A stretch of 64,000 nt of DNA from a bacterium (lineage in GTDB: Bacteria; Sysuimicrobiota; Sysuimicrobiia; Sysuimicrobiales; Segetimicrobiaceae), in contig DATGHU010000023.1 in the NCBI GenBank assembly GCA_035307765.1, positions 1-64,000 on the forward strand. The letters are read 5' to 3'. The position numbers were made by a program, and so were the translations under genes. Shown here in pieces: positions 1-9,151 of this stretch. Every line of letters begins with the position of its first letter. The first letter of the stretch is position 1. The notes beneath the pieces are model-generated. The model ran no database searches. It saw only the letters and a program-made list of their open reading frames with translations, and was not told where the DNA came from.

Positions 1-1
1 G

Positions 2-613
2 ATGCAAGAGAACGCGGTGACCGTGGCCGGCAACACGATGCCCCTCGAACCGCCGTTCTTTGTGGTCGCGACCCAAAATCCGATCGAGCAGGAAGGCACG
101 TATCCGCTTCCTGAGGCCCAGCTCGATCGGTTCATGTTCAAGCTGCGCGTACCGTTCCCCGCGCTCGCCGATCTGCAGACGATCGTCGATCGGACGACCG
201 GGCCGGAGGTGCCGGCGGCGCGCTCGGCCGCGGACGGGGAGGCGGTGCGGCGCATGCAGGCGCTGGCCCGGCAGGTTCCCATCGCCGGCCACGTGCGGGA
301 GTACGCCGCGCGGCTGGTGCTCGCCACCCACCCGGACGCCGAGGGCGCGGCCGCCACGGCGCGCCGGGTCGTGCGTTACGGGGCGAGTCCGCGGGGGCTG
401 CAGGCGCTGGTTCTGGCCGGGAAGGTGCGGGCGCTCAGCCTGGGGCGGTTCAATGTCGCGATCGAAGATATTCGCGCGCTGGCGCTCCCGGCGCTCCGGC
501 ACCGCCTCATCCTGAACTTCGAGGGTGAGGCGGAGGGGGCGGATCCCGATGAGGTCCTCCGTGCCGCGATGCAGGAGATCGAATCCCGAGCGCTCACCAC
601 GCCTCAGGCGTAG
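2..613 (+). CDS. MoxR-family AAA+ ATPase, C-terminal part (5' truncated by window)
   Basis: This is the C-terminal ~200 residues of a MoxR-type AAA+ ATPase; the reading frame is open to the window edge, so the real start lies upstream. Visible family features are the sensor-1 segment FVVATQNPIEQEGTYPLPEAQLDRF near the beginning (Asn of ATQNP and the following arginine-containing DRFMFK stretch) and the sensor-2/lid region GASPRGLQAL near residue 120. MoxR ATPases act as chaperones for VWA-domain proteins and insertion of cofactors. The gene is followed 6 bp later by a DUF58 protein and then two VWA membrane proteins, the standard MoxR/DUF58/Bat arrangement, so the ATPase probably remodels those partners. 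The Walker A motif is outside the window. Confidence 0.93.
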   Translation: MQENAVTVAGNTMPLEPPFFVVATQNPIEQEGTYPLPEAQLDRFMFKLRVPFPALADLQTIVDRTTGPEVPAARSAADGEAVRRMQALARQVPIAGHVREYAARLVLATHPDAEGAAATARRVVRYGASPRGLQALVLAGKVRALSLGRFNVAIEDIRALALPALRHRLILNFEGEAEGADPDEVLRAAMQEIESRALTTPQA

Positions 614-619
614 CCGGCG

Positions 620-1534
620 ATGACGGAGCGGGCGACCGCGGGGATTCGAGTCGAGCGGCCGCTCCTGCTGGACCCGGCGTTTCTCCAAAAGCTCGACACG
701 TTGAGTCTCCTGACGCGCAGGCGCGTGCGCGGCGCGCAGCGCGGCGAGCGCCGCAGCACGGCACGGGGTCGCGGGCTGGAGTTCGACGATTACCGCGCCT
801 ACCAGCCCGGGGACGACTACCGGTACATCGACTGGCACGTCGTGTCGCGCCTCGACCGTCTCTTCGTCAAGATGTTTTCCGAAGAGGAAGACCTCGACGT
901 CTTCCTGATGATCGACACCAGCCGGTCGATGGCGGCGGGGGGCCCGAGCAAGCTCCTCCTCGCCAAGCAGCTGGCCGCCGCGATCGGCTACATCGGCCTC
1001 GTCAATCTTGACCGGGTGGGAGTCAGCGCGTTCGCGTCCACGATCGGGCCGCGGCTCGACCGCCTGAGGGGACGCGCCCGGGCCTTTGATCTGTTGGGCT
1101 TCCTGAGCGGTCTCGAGCCGTCGGGGGAGACGGACCTCACGCTGGCGATGCGCCGGCAGCTGGCGGCGACGCGCCGGCGGGGCCTTCTCGTGGTGCTGAC
1201 GGACCTGCTCGATCCCCACGGCTACGAGCGGGCGCTGCTCTTGGCGCGGCACCGTCGGTTCGAAACGTATCTGATCCACATCCTCGCCGACGAGGAACTG
1301 GTGCCCGCCTTCGCGGGCGATCTCCGATTGGTGGACGCGGAAACGGGGCGGGCGGTCGAGGTGACGGTGGATGCGGAAGCGCTTCGCGCCTACGCGGAGG
1401 CCCGGGACGCGTTTCTGCACGGCGTGGAGCGGTTCTGCTTCCGGCACGGCGTCGAATACCTGCGCACGACGACGACCGTGCCGGTGGAGACGCTGGTCTT
1501 GCGCTGGTTGCGGCAGGGAGGGCTCCTCCAGTGA
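620..1534 (+). CDS. DUF58 / VWA-like domain protein
   Basis: A 304-residue DUF58 protein. The family core GRGLEFDDYRAYQPGDD...IDWHV is seen at residues ~50-75. A MIDAS-like DTSRS motif at ~residue 98 begins a von Willebrand A fold (FLMIDTSRSM...LLVVLTDLLDP). No signal peptide or membrane segment is evident, so it is likely cytoplasmic or peripheral. DUF58 proteins are genetically tied to MoxR ATPases, and this gene sits directly behind one. Its last four bases overlap the GTGATC start of the next gene, so translation is probably coupled. The molecular role of the family is not established; stress resistance or cofactor insertion are the usual proposals. Confidence 0.9.
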   Translation: MTERATAGIRVERPLLLDPAFLQKLDTLSLLTRRRVRGAQRGERRSTARGRGLEFDDYRAYQPGDDYRYIDWHVVSRLDRLFVKMFSEEEDLDVFLMIDTSRSMAAGGPSKLLLAKQLAAAIGYIGLVNLDRVGVSAFASTIGPRLDRLRGRARAFDLLGFLSGLEPSGETDLTLAMRRQLAATRRRGLLVVLTDLLDPHGYERALLLARHRRFETYLIHILADEELVPAFAGDLRLVDAETGRAVEVTVDAEALRAYAEARDAFLHGVERFCFRHGVEYLRTTTTVPVETLVLRWLRQGGLLQ

Positions 1535-3324
1535 TCCTGGGCGTGCCCGCGGCGCTGTGGGGGCTCGCCACCCTCCCGTTCCTCATCCTGCTTTACCTGC
1601 TGCGGGTGCGCCGGCGGGACCATCCGGTGAGCAGCGTGCTGCTGTGGCAGCGGTCCGCCCCGACCCTCGCCGCCTACCGACCGTCGAGGCGGATCGAGCG
1701 CAGTGTGCTGCTGCTGCTGCAGCTTCTGGCGGCGGCGGCGCTCGTGATCGGGCTCGCCCGGCCGGCGTTGGTCGCCCACGTCCCCGCGCAGGGCGACCTC
1801 ATCCTGGTCCTCGATCTTTCGCTCTCCATGCGGGCCCGGGACGTTTCCCCCACCCGGTTCGAGCGGGCGCGGGCCGAGGCGCTGGACGCCGTTGCCCACC
1901 TGCGCGGGGGGGGGAGGGTCGCGCTCATCGACGCCGGTCCTCGCCCTCAACTCCTGGTTCCGCTGACGGATGACCGCGAACGGGTTGCCGCCGCGCTGCG
2001 GGCGCTCGAGCCGTGGGATGCGGCGGGCGACGTCGCCGCGGCGGTGGTGCTGGCCGCCGAACAGCCGGTGGGCCCCGGCGGGCGAATTCTGGTCTGGACG
2101 GACGCGGCCCGCGGTTCGTTGCCGGCCCTTCCCGAGGCGGCGTACCGGATCCTCGGCACCTCCGACGACAACGTGGGGATTACCGCGTTTCGGGCGATGC
2201 GCGCCCCGGCGGGTGCGGAAGGGCTGGTCCGGATCGACAACTTCAGCGCGCGGGCGCGGCGCGTTCCGCTGGAGGTGACGCACGACCGGAGTTCGGTCTA
2301 CCGCAGCGACCTGGACGTCCCGGCGGGCGGGGCGCGGACCGCGGTGTTCCCGATCACGGGAAGCGGGGTCTTCAGCGCCCGAATCACGACCCACGACATG
2401 CTGCCCGACGACGACGTCGCCTCCACGGTACTCGATCCCGCGCCGCTGCCGTCCGTGCTGTTGGTGAGCCGGGGGAATCCGTACCTCGAGCGGCTGCTGG
2501 GACTGCTTCCGGTCGGCCGCGCCGCCGAAACCGCCTCCGCGGCGCCGGCAGCGTGGGGCGGGTACGGGGTGGTGATCCTGGACCGGGTCGACGCCGGACC
2601 GGTGCCACCCGGCGACTACCTGCTGATTGACACCGTGCCGCCGAACCTTCCCGCGACCAGCACCGGGGAGGTGCGTACCCCCCTCTTCGCCGCCTGGGAT
2701 GAGACCGATCCGATTCTACGGTTTGTGAACCTGACCGGGGTCCGGGTCGCCAAGGCCCTCGCACTCACCCCCCAGGGCGGCCGGGTTCTCGCCGGCGGCG
2801 ATGTCCCACTCCTGTGGGCATACGAAGGCGGCGGGATCCGCGCGGTTCTCCTCGGCTTTGCGCTCCAAGACTCCGATCTTCCCCAGCACGTGGCCTTTCC
2901 GATTTTGGTCGCCAACGCCCTGGCCTGGCTCGGCGGTGGGGCGCTCGACCTCGCGGCGGGGGAGACGCTGCAGGTGCCGGCCGCCGGCGGTTCCGCCGCG
3001 GAGTTGACCGGACCCGACGGAAGCCGGCGGACCGTCCGCGCCACCGAGGGCATGTACCTCCTGCCCCCGTTCGTGCGGGCCGGTGCCTACCTCCTCACCA
3101 CTCCGGCGGGCGTCCGGGCGATCGCGGTCCGCAACCCTGATCCTCGGGCCGGGATGATCCGGCCCGGCCTCGTTCCGGTCCTCCCGGGCGCCGCGGCACC
3201 CCATCCGGAGCGCGCCGCGCTGCTCACCCAGGTGGCGGTGTGGCCCTGGGTTGTGTCGGCGGCACTGGCCGCCCTGATCGGCGAGTGGGTCCTGGCCACG
3301 CGGCGGCGCGGAGGGGACGCATGA
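1531..3324 (+). CDS. BatA-like membrane protein with VWA domain
   Basis: A 597-residue protein starting at GTG inside the stop of the DUF58 gene. The N-terminus is a typical aerotolerance (BatA) leader: a hydrophobic segment (residues ~5-25) followed by LRVRRRDHPVSS, then a second membrane span at ~65-80. A VWA domain follows with a MIDAS motif DLSLS at ~residue 92. The central part resembles extracytoplasmic beta-rich domains, and a last membrane segment lies near residue 575 before a short basic tail. This topology (two N-terminal spans, soluble VWA, C-terminal span) matches BatA/BatB-type proteins that work with MoxR. It overlaps the next gene by four bases (ATGA). Confidence 0.85.
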   Translation: MILGVPAALWGLATLPFLILLYLLRVRRRDHPVSSVLLWQRSAPTLAAYRPSRRIERSVLLLLQLLAAAALVIGLARPALVAHVPAQGDLILVLDLSLSMRARDVSPTRFERARAEALDAVAHLRGGGRVALIDAGPRPQLLVPLTDDRERVAAALRALEPWDAAGDVAAAVVLAAEQPVGPGGRILVWTDAARGSLPALPEAAYRILGTSDDNVGITAFRAMRAPAGAEGLVRIDNFSARARRVPLEVTHDRSSVYRSDLDVPAGGARTAVFPITGSGVFSARITTHDMLPDDDVASTVLDPAPLPSVLLVSRGNPYLERLLGLLPVGRAAETASAAPAAWGGYGVVILDRVDAGPVPPGDYLLIDTVPPNLPATSTGEVRTPLFAAWDETDPILRFVNLTGVRVAKALALTPQGGRVLAGGDVPLLWAYEGGGIRAVLLGFALQDSDLPQHVAFPILVANALAWLGGGALDLAAGETLQVPAAGGSAAELTGPDGSRRTVRATEGMYLLPPFVRAGAYLLTTPAGVRAIAVRNPDPRAGMIRPGLVPVLPGAAAPHPERAALLTQVAVWPWVVSAALAALIGEWVLATRRRGGDA

Positions 3325-6065
3325 GGGTGGTGTTCGCACACCCCGCGGCGCTCTTGCTGCTGCCGCTCGTCGCCCTGGCGGTGGTCCTGGGCCGGCGCCG
3401 CCTGGGGGTGCGGTGGCGGGTGGCGACCGCGCTCCGGGCGGCGACGCTCGCCCTCCTCGTGCTGGCACTGAGCGGCCCCGCGCTCCGTGTCCCGGTGTCC
3501 GGATCCAGCGTGGTATTCGCGGTCGATCGCTCGCTCAGTATCTCCGCGGACGGGCGGCGCGCCGAGACCGCCTTCGTCCGCGAGGCGCTGGCGCGGATGC
3601 ACCCCAGCGACCGGGCGGGGGTCGTGACCTTCGCCGGACGGCCGCTGCTGCGGGCCCCGGTGGAGGCCCACCCCGCCCTCGACGAGGTGGGGGCGGCGGT
3701 GGCCCCCGACGCGACGAACATCGGGGCGGCGATCGACCTCAGCATGCGGGTGCTGCCCGGGGAGGGCGCCCGGCGCATTGTGGTGCTGAGCGACGGCGGC
3801 GAGAATCTGGGAGACGCCGTCGCCGCGGCGAGGGTCGCGCGCGCCGCGGGGATCACGGTGGACGCCGTCCCCCTCTCCGGCGCGACCGCCGACGAGGTCC
3901 TGGTGGACTCGGTCCGGGCGCCGCAAGAGGTGCACGTGGGCGAAGCGTACGACGTCCGGGCAGTGATCCGGTCGACGGGGACCGCGGCGGCTACGGTCAC
4001 GCTGTCGCGCAACGGCATCGCGGTGGCGACGCGGCGGCTCTCCCTCTCCGCGGGGGAGGTCGTGGTCCCCTTTCCGGAAGTCGCGAAGCAAGACGGCGCG
4101 GTGCGGTACCGCGTCGATCTGAGCGCCTCTCCCGACACGCTCCCCCAAAACAACCACGGGGAGGCACTCGTCGAGGTGCGCGATCAGCCCCGGGTGTTGT
4201 TCGTGACCTCCCATCCGACGGTGCTCCCCCGATGGCTGAGCGGTCAGGGTCTCCGCGTCGACGTCCGGGCGCCCGAGGACCTGCCCGCGCTGGCGACGGG
4301 GTTCGCCGCCTACGGCAGCCTCGTGCTGGACGACGTGTCGGCGCTCGATCTCAGCCAGGCGCAGCAGGAGGCGATTCGATCCTTCGTCGGCACGGCGGGC
4401 GGCGGCCTGGTCGCCGTCGGCGGCGGGCACAGCTACGGGGTGGGCGGATACACGGGCACCCCGCTCGAGGAAGTGCTGCCGGTCTCGATGGATGTCCGGC
4501 AGACGATGGCGGTGCCGACCGTGGCGATCGTGTTGGTGATTGACTCATCGGGAAGCATGGACGCGTTCGGCAGCGAGCTGGCCAAGGAAGAATTGGCCAA
4601 AGAGATCGCCTCCTCGGTGATCGATCTGCTCGGCGAGCACGATCAGATCGGGGTGATCAGCTTCGATCAGGAGTACCGGTGGCTGGTGCCCCCCACCGAG
4701 GCCCGAAATCGGACGCAGGTGCTCGACCAGGTCTCCCGGCTTCACGCCGGTGGGGGGACGGTGATGGCGCCGCCGCTGCGGGGCGCCTGGCAGTTTCTGC
4801 GTACCTCCCCGGCCAAAATCCGCCACGCCATCGTCCTCAGCGACGGCCTGACCGACCCCGGGGAATTTCGCGCCATCACCGCGGCGATGCGTCGCGATCG
4901 GATCACGCTCAGCACCGTGGCGATCGGGAAGGACGCGGACCTGGACTTCATGCGGAACCTGGCGCGGTGGGGCGGGGGCCGCAGCTACGCCGCCAAGGAT
5001 TTGTATGGCATTCCCAAGATCTTCACCACCGAGGCTCTGATGGCGGTGCGATCGTTTATCGTCGAGGAGCCGCTTCGCCCCCTGCGGTCGGGCGCGGGGC
5101 CGACGCTCGTTGGCCTCTCCGATCCGCCCGCGCTTCGCGGCTACGTCGCGACGGTGCCGAAGCCCACCGCGGATGTCGCGCTCCAGAGCCCGCGGCGAGA
5201 TCCGCTCCTCGCCACATGGCGGTACGGCCTCGGACGGACCGTCGCCTTCACCTCGGACGACGGCGCGCGGTGGTCGACCTCCTGGGGGACGTGGCCCGAT
5301 GTGGCGCGGTTCTGGTCGCAGGCGGTCCGCTGGACCCTACGCGATGACGCGGCGGAACTGCACCTCGCCGCCACCCTCGATGGGTCCGACCGCGCGGCCC
5401 GCGCGGTCCTCGAGGCCCGGCACCCGGACGGCACCCCGTGGGACGGGCTGACGGTGCGGGGAGAGGTGGCCGCCCCCGACGGCGAGCGCGCGTCGGTGCT
5501 CCTGGAGCAGACCGCTCCGGGCCGGTACGAAACAACGTGGCCGGCCCCACGCGTCGGGGTGTACACGCTGACGGTGGCGTCCCGCGACGCCCGGGGCGGC
5601 GGCGGGAGCCGCACCGTTGGGTTGGTGGTGCCCTATTCACCCGAATATCGGCTCCCCGCCGGTAACCCCGGGCTCCTTTCGCGGCTGGTAGAGATGACGG
5701 GGGGAGCCTTCCTGGCCCGACCCGAGGATGCGTTCAGGCCGGGCCGGGGCACCGGAGGGCGTGAGGCCTGGCCGGGGCTCGCCGGCGCCGCGTTGGGGTT
5801 GCTGCTTGCTGAGGTCACCGTCCGGCGACTGCCGGCGCTCGGGCAGCGACTCGCGCAGGCGGCCACCGCGGTGGCGAGCTGGGTCCGCCGGACTCCTCCC
5901 GCCCCCGGGGGCGCGCGGGCGCAGGCTGACGCATCGTACGCCGCCGCCGATCGCTGGGCGGTGGAGGACGCCAAGTACGCGCAGGAAGACGCGCTGCGCG
6001 CCGCTTCCATGGAACACGCCGCGCGCCTTTTTATCGCCCGGCTCCGGGGGCCGAAGCGTCCCTAA
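3321..6065 (+). CDS. Large membrane protein with two VWA domains and a glutamine-amidotransferase-like domain
   Basis: A 914-residue protein. I place the start at ATG 3321 because it overlaps the previous stop (ATGA); an open frame further upstream is unsupported. Two N-terminal membrane spans (residues ~5-50) are followed by a first VWA domain with MIDAS DRSLS at ~69. Next comes a class-I GATase-like segment (~280-390, VLFVTSHPTVLPR to GGGHSYGVGGY) and a second VWA with DSSGS at ~408. A beta-rich C-terminal half ends in a membrane span (~820) and an acidic/tyrosine-rich cytoplasmic tail. The GATase-like part shows no Cys-His-Glu triad that I can see. It is the last gene of the MoxR operon and ends 32 bp before a convergent HAD gene. 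Confidence 0.85.
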   Translation: MRVVFAHPAALLLLPLVALAVVLGRRRLGVRWRVATALRAATLALLVLALSGPALRVPVSGSSVVFAVDRSLSISADGRRAETAFVREALARMHPSDRAGVVTFAGRPLLRAPVEAHPALDEVGAAVAPDATNIGAAIDLSMRVLPGEGARRIVVLSDGGENLGDAVAAARVARAAGITVDAVPLSGATADEVLVDSVRAPQEVHVGEAYDVRAVIRSTGTAAATVTLSRNGIAVATRRLSLSAGEVVVPFPEVAKQDGAVRYRVDLSASPDTLPQNNHGEALVEVRDQPRVLFVTSHPTVLPRWLSGQGLRVDVRAPEDLPALATGFAAYGSLVLDDVSALDLSQAQQEAIRSFVGTAGGGLVAVGGGHSYGVGGYTGTPLEEVLPVSMDVRQTMAVPTVAIVLVIDSSGSMDAFGSELAKEELAKEIASSVIDLLGEHDQIGVISFDQEYRWLVPPTEARNRTQVLDQVSRLHAGGGTVMAPPLRGAWQFLRTSPAKIRHAIVLSDGLTDPGEFRAITAAMRRDRITLSTVAIGKDADLDFMRNLARWGGGRSYAAKDLYGIPKIFTTEALMAVRSFIVEEPLRPLRSGAGPTLVGLSDPPALRGYVATVPKPTADVALQSPRRDPLLATWRYGLGRTVAFTSDDGARWSTSWGTWPDVARFWSQAVRWTLRDDAAELHLAATLDGSDRAARAVLEARHPDGTPWDGLTVRGEVAAPDGERASVLLEQTAPGRYETTWPAPRVGVYTLTVASRDARGGGGSRTVGLVVPYSPEYRLPAGNPGLLSRLVEMTGGAFLARPEDAFRPGRGTGGREAWPGLAGAALGLLLAEVTVRRLPALGQRLAQAATAVASWVRRTPPAPGGARAQADASYAAADRWAVEDAKYAQEDALRAASMEHAARLFIARLRGPKRP

Positions 6066-6097
6066 CGCTTCCCGAAGGCCGGTGCCCGGTGGCGCGG

Positions 6098-6823
6098 CTA
6101 GCGGGGTCGGCAAAACGACAGCAGATCTTCCGGCCGGGCGAGGCGAAGATCAGGCGCGGCGGCGAGCAGTTGTCGGGCGTCAACCGTGCCCCAGAGCGCG
6201 GCCGCGGTCCCGGCCCCGGCCGCCTGGCCGGCGGCGATGTCCAACGGGCTGTCGCCGACCATGAGCGATGCAGCGGGGGGAACGTCCAGGCGCGCCGCGG
6301 CGAGGCGGACCGACTCCGGATCCGGCTTGTGCCGGCGGACGTCCTCGTCCACGATCACGATCGGACACCACCGATCGAGGCGAAAGCGCACCACCGCCGC
6401 CATCGCCGTCGAGCGCCGCTTAGAGGTCACGATTCCCATGGCGTACCCTGACCGTTTGAGCGTCTCGAGAAGGTCCGGGATCCCGGGGAACAGGCGGGCG
6501 TACCGATCGTGGAGCGCCAAGTAGCGGTGGAGATAGTCCTGGGTGAGCAGTTCGTCGCGGTCGGTGGCGAGCACATGGAACCGCTCGCGGATCGGCCGGC
6601 TCCACATGTCGAAGACCTCCTCGCGGGGGATCTCCCGATGCAGGTGCGCGCGGACCGTCGCTTGGAACGCCGTGAGGATGAGTTCGCCGCTGTCGAGGAG
6701 GGTGCCGTCGAGGTCGAAGAGGACGGCGCGGTAGGGCCGTGCCGGTCCGGCTGGAGCGCGGTCCTCCGCCGAATTCCGCAGGTGCGGCCCCCGCGCAGCG
6801 GCCGCGTCCTCGTCCACCCTCAC
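6098..6823 (-). CDS. HAD-superfamily phosphatase (phosphoglycolate/pyrophosphatase-like)
   Basis: A 241-residue HAD hydrolase of the PpaX/Gph type. Motif I is FDLDGTLLDS, motif II is the TSK of GIVTSKR, motif III is the lysine of HKPDPES, and motif IV is GDSPLD. A helical cap sits between motif I and motif II (family C1 cap). No ATG lies close upstream of motif I; I chose GTG 6823, about 30 residues before DLDGT, with a second GTG at 6817. The open frame continues much further upstream but that part overlaps the divergent gene and has no family similarity. The gene is divergent from the LarA-like gene and convergent with the VWA operon. Substrate cannot be deduced. Confidence 0.85.
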   Translation of the reverse strand: MRVDEDAAAARGPHLRNSAEDRAPAGPARPYRAVLFDLDGTLLDSGELILTAFQATVRAHLHREIPREEVFDMWSRPIRERFHVLATDRDELLTQDYLHRYLALHDRYARLFPGIPDLLETLKRSGYAMGIVTSKRRSTAMAAVVRFRLDRWCPIVIVDEDVRRHKPDPESVRLAAARLDVPPAASLMVGDSPLDIAAGQAAGAGTAAALWGTVDARQLLAAAPDLRLARPEDLLSFCRPR

Positions 6824-6948
6824 CGGTCCACGGTCCCGCCGATCACCGGGAGACGCCGGCCCGGACCTGGACACCCACGCGGCTGCGCGAAGCGCGTGTA
6901 CGGATTGGACATCCCGACCCCCGGTGACCAGCGAGGAACGCCGATGAG

Positions 6949-6978
6949 TTGACCCTGCGTTTACCGAGATGATACCAT
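6949..6978 (+). promoter_or_regulatory. Promoter of the LarA-like gene
   Basis: TTGACC (6949-6954), an 18-bp spacer, and TACCAT (6973-6978) preceded by TGA, which gives an extended -10. The leader to ATG 7025 would be about 40 nt. The architecture matches other promoters in this window. Confidence 0.6.
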
Positions 6979-7024
6979 CGGGACGATTTCGCGCGCAATT
7001 TGCATCCTCCTCTGGAGCGTCGCA

Positions 7025-8317
7025 ATGGCCGTCGGCGTCGAGCGGATTCCCGTAGGCATCAGCGTGCCCAAGGTGTTCCCTCCGATGGCCCGCGTGCGTC
7101 AGCGGTTTGACCGCTCCCGGCTCGACGATATCCCCGCCGCCGTCCGGTCCGAACTCCGCCGCATCGACCTCAGCGCTCGGATCCGTCCCGGCGGCCGGAT
7201 CGCGGTGACCGTCGGGAGCCGCGGGATTCGCGACATCGTGCCGATCCTGCGTGCCTGTGTCGAAGAGGTGCGGGCGGCGGGTGGAGACGCGCTGCTCGTG
7301 GGGGCGATGGGCAGCCACGGCGGGGGCACCCAGGAGGGGCAGCGCCGGCTGCTCGCGCACCTGGGGATCACCGCGGAGGCGATCGGGGCGCCGCTCTCCA
7401 CGTCGATGGAGACCGTCGAATTGGGCCGCACCCCCCGCGGATTCGTCGCCTACTGCGACCGGGTGGCGGCGGCGTGCGACGGGATCCTTGCGGTGAACCG
7501 GATCAAGCCGCACACCGGATTCAGCCAGCCGTTCGGGAGCGGCCTGATGAAGATGCTCGGCGTCGGGCTGGGCAAGGCCCCGGGGGCCACACAGATTCAC
7601 CAGCAGGGTCCCGGGCAGAAGATGGCCGATGCCATCCGGGAGATCGCCCGATGCGTGTTGGACACCGGGCGCGTGGTGGGCGGGCTGGCGATCATCGAAA
7701 ACGCGTACGATGAAACCGCTCGGGTCGTGGGGGTGTCCCCCCAGGCGATCCCGAAGGTTGAGGAGGAGTTGTTCCCCGAGGCGCGCGCGTCGATGCCGCA
7801 CCTGCCGGTCGAGCGGATGGATCTCCTGATCGTCGAGGAAGTCGGCAAGAACTTCAGCGGGACGGGCATGGACGTCAACGTGATCGGCCGCTGGCGGATC
7901 GCCGGCCTCGAAGAACCGGAGATTCCCCACGCGGAGCGGATCGTCGCGTTGCGGCTGTCGGAGGCGTCGGAGGGCAACGCGCAGGGTATCGGGCTCGCCG
8001 ACTTCACCACGCGGGCGGTCGTGGATCGGATCGACTTTACCGCGACTTACCTCAACTGTATCGTCAGCACATACGTGCAGCGCGCGATGCTGCCCATGGT
8101 CATGGCCACCGAACGGGATGCCATCGGCGCGGCGCTGGGGAGTCTCGGTCTCCCCGATCCGCTGCGCGCCAGGATCGTGCGGATTCCAAATACGCTTCAC
8201 CTCGAGGACGTCTGGGTCTCGGAACCGCTGGCGCGGGACCTTGACGGGCAGGCGCACGTCGCGGCCGTGGGGGCCCCGGAGCCCGTGCGCTTCGACGGCC
8301 GTGGGTGTCTGTGCTGA
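7025..8317 (+). CDS. LarA-like nickel-pincer-dependent isomerase (DUF2088 N-terminal domain)
   Basis: A 430-residue protein of the lactate racemase (LarA) superfamily, group with DUF2088. Visible signatures are VTVGSRGIRD near residue 60, the AMGSHGG(G)T-EGQ motif near residue 97 (equivalent to the histidine-containing loop of LarA), NRIKPHTGF near residue 160 containing conserved Lys and His, and GKNFSGTGMDVNVIGR in the C-terminal half. LarA enzymes use a covalently bound nickel pincer nucleotide to racemise or epimerise 2-hydroxyacids; members of this subgroup have unknown substrates. No larB/larC/larE cofactor genes are in the window. It has its own promoter and is followed by an MTA phosphorylase gene, whose likely start lies 26 bp after its stop. 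Confidence 0.8.
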   Translation: MAVGVERIPVGISVPKVFPPMARVRQRFDRSRLDDIPAAVRSELRRIDLSARIRPGGRIAVTVGSRGIRDIVPILRACVEEVRAAGGDALLVGAMGSHGGGTQEGQRRLLAHLGITAEAIGAPLSTSMETVELGRTPRGFVAYCDRVAAACDGILAVNRIKPHTGFSQPFGSGLMKMLGVGLGKAPGATQIHQQGPGQKMADAIREIARCVLDTGRVVGGLAIIENAYDETARVVGVSPQAIPKVEEELFPEARASMPHLPVERMDLLIVEEVGKNFSGTGMDVNVIGRWRIAGLEEPEIPHAERIVALRLSEASEGNAQGIGLADFTTRAVVDRIDFTATYLNCIVSTYVQRAMLPMVMATERDAIGAALGSLGLPDPLRARIVRIPNTLHLEDVWVSEPLARDLDGQAHVAAVGAPEPVRFDGRGCLC

Positions 8318-8343
8318 TCGGGCGAAGGGGAGGGGGCGGTGGG

Positions 8344-9144
8344 GTGAGGAGGGCCGAGGTTGGGGTGTTTGGCGGATCCGGGTTTTCCTCGCTGCTCGAG
8401 GGGGCCCGTGAGATCAAAGTGGACACGCCGTACGGAGAGCCGAGCGACGTGGTCACGCTGAGCGAGATCGGGGGGCGGACGGTGGCCTTCCTCCCCCGGC
8501 ACGGGCGGACCCACCGGCTCCCGCCGCACCGGATCAACTACCGGGCGAACGTCTGGGCGATGAAGTCCCTGGGCGTGGAATGGCTCTTTGGCCCCTGCGC
8601 CGCCGGCAGCCTGCAGCCCCATGTCCGCCCGGGGACGTTTGTGATCTGCGACCAATTCGTCGACCGGACCTGGGGGAGGGCGGACACCTTCGCCGACGGC
8701 CCCGTGGTCACGCACCTCTCGGCGGCCGACCCGTACTGCCCGACCCTGCGGCCGCTGGCCGTGGAGACCGCCCGCCATCTCGGGATCCCGGTGCACGATC
8801 GCGGCACCGTGGTGGTGATTCAAGGGCCCCGGTTCAGCACCCGCTCCGAGAGCCGGTGGTTCGGCAATCAGGGATGGGAAGTGATCAACATGACGAATTA
8901 TCCAGAGTGCATCCTCGCGCGGGAACTTGAGATGTGCTACGTGAACATCTCGTTGATCACGGACTTCGATGTTGGGGTGGAGGGGGACGCCGCCATCGCC
9001 CCGGTGACCCACGAGGCCGTGCTCCGCGTGTTTCAGGAAAACAACGAGCGGCTTCGGCGCTTGTTGTTCGCGGTGATCGAGCGGCTGCCGCGGGGGCGAA
9101 CCTGTGCCTGTGCGACCGCGCTGGCGCACGCGCGCGTAGAGTAG
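8344..9144 (+). CDS. mtnP: S-methyl-5'-thioadenosine phosphorylase (or 5'-methylthioinosine phosphorylase)
   Basis: A 266-residue member of the PNP/MTAP family. It cleaves methylthioadenosine (or MTI) with phosphate in the methionine salvage pathway. Motifs are GVFGGSGF at the N-terminus (phosphate loop), FLPRHGRTHRLPPHRINYRAN around residues 40-60, and GPRFSTRSE with INMTNYPE near residues 165-190, where the Asn-Met-Thr takes the purine-site position. GTG 8344 is chosen because of the purine-rich GGGGAGGGGGC just upstream; GTG 8305 would overlap the LarA-like gene and add a glycine-rich tail. The choice between MTA and MTI as substrate cannot be made from sequence alone. Confidence 0.85.
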   Translation: MRRAEVGVFGGSGFSSLLEGAREIKVDTPYGEPSDVVTLSEIGGRTVAFLPRHGRTHRLPPHRINYRANVWAMKSLGVEWLFGPCAAGSLQPHVRPGTFVICDQFVDRTWGRADTFADGPVVTHLSAADPYCPTLRPLAVETARHLGIPVHDRGTVVVIQGPRFSTRSESRWFGNQGWEVINMTNYPECILARELEMCYVNISLITDFDVGVEGDAAIAPVTHEAVLRVFQENNERLRRLLFAVIERLPRGRTCACATALAHARVE

Positions 9145-9151
9145 GCGGGGG

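Noticed and set aside
6824-8257. Very long reverse-strand open frame upstream of the HAD phosphatase
   Set aside because: It overlaps the LarA-like gene antisense; its translation is low-complexity and Arg/His/Pro-rich, typical of shadow frames in GC-rich DNA. Only the part from ~6823 down has HAD motifs.
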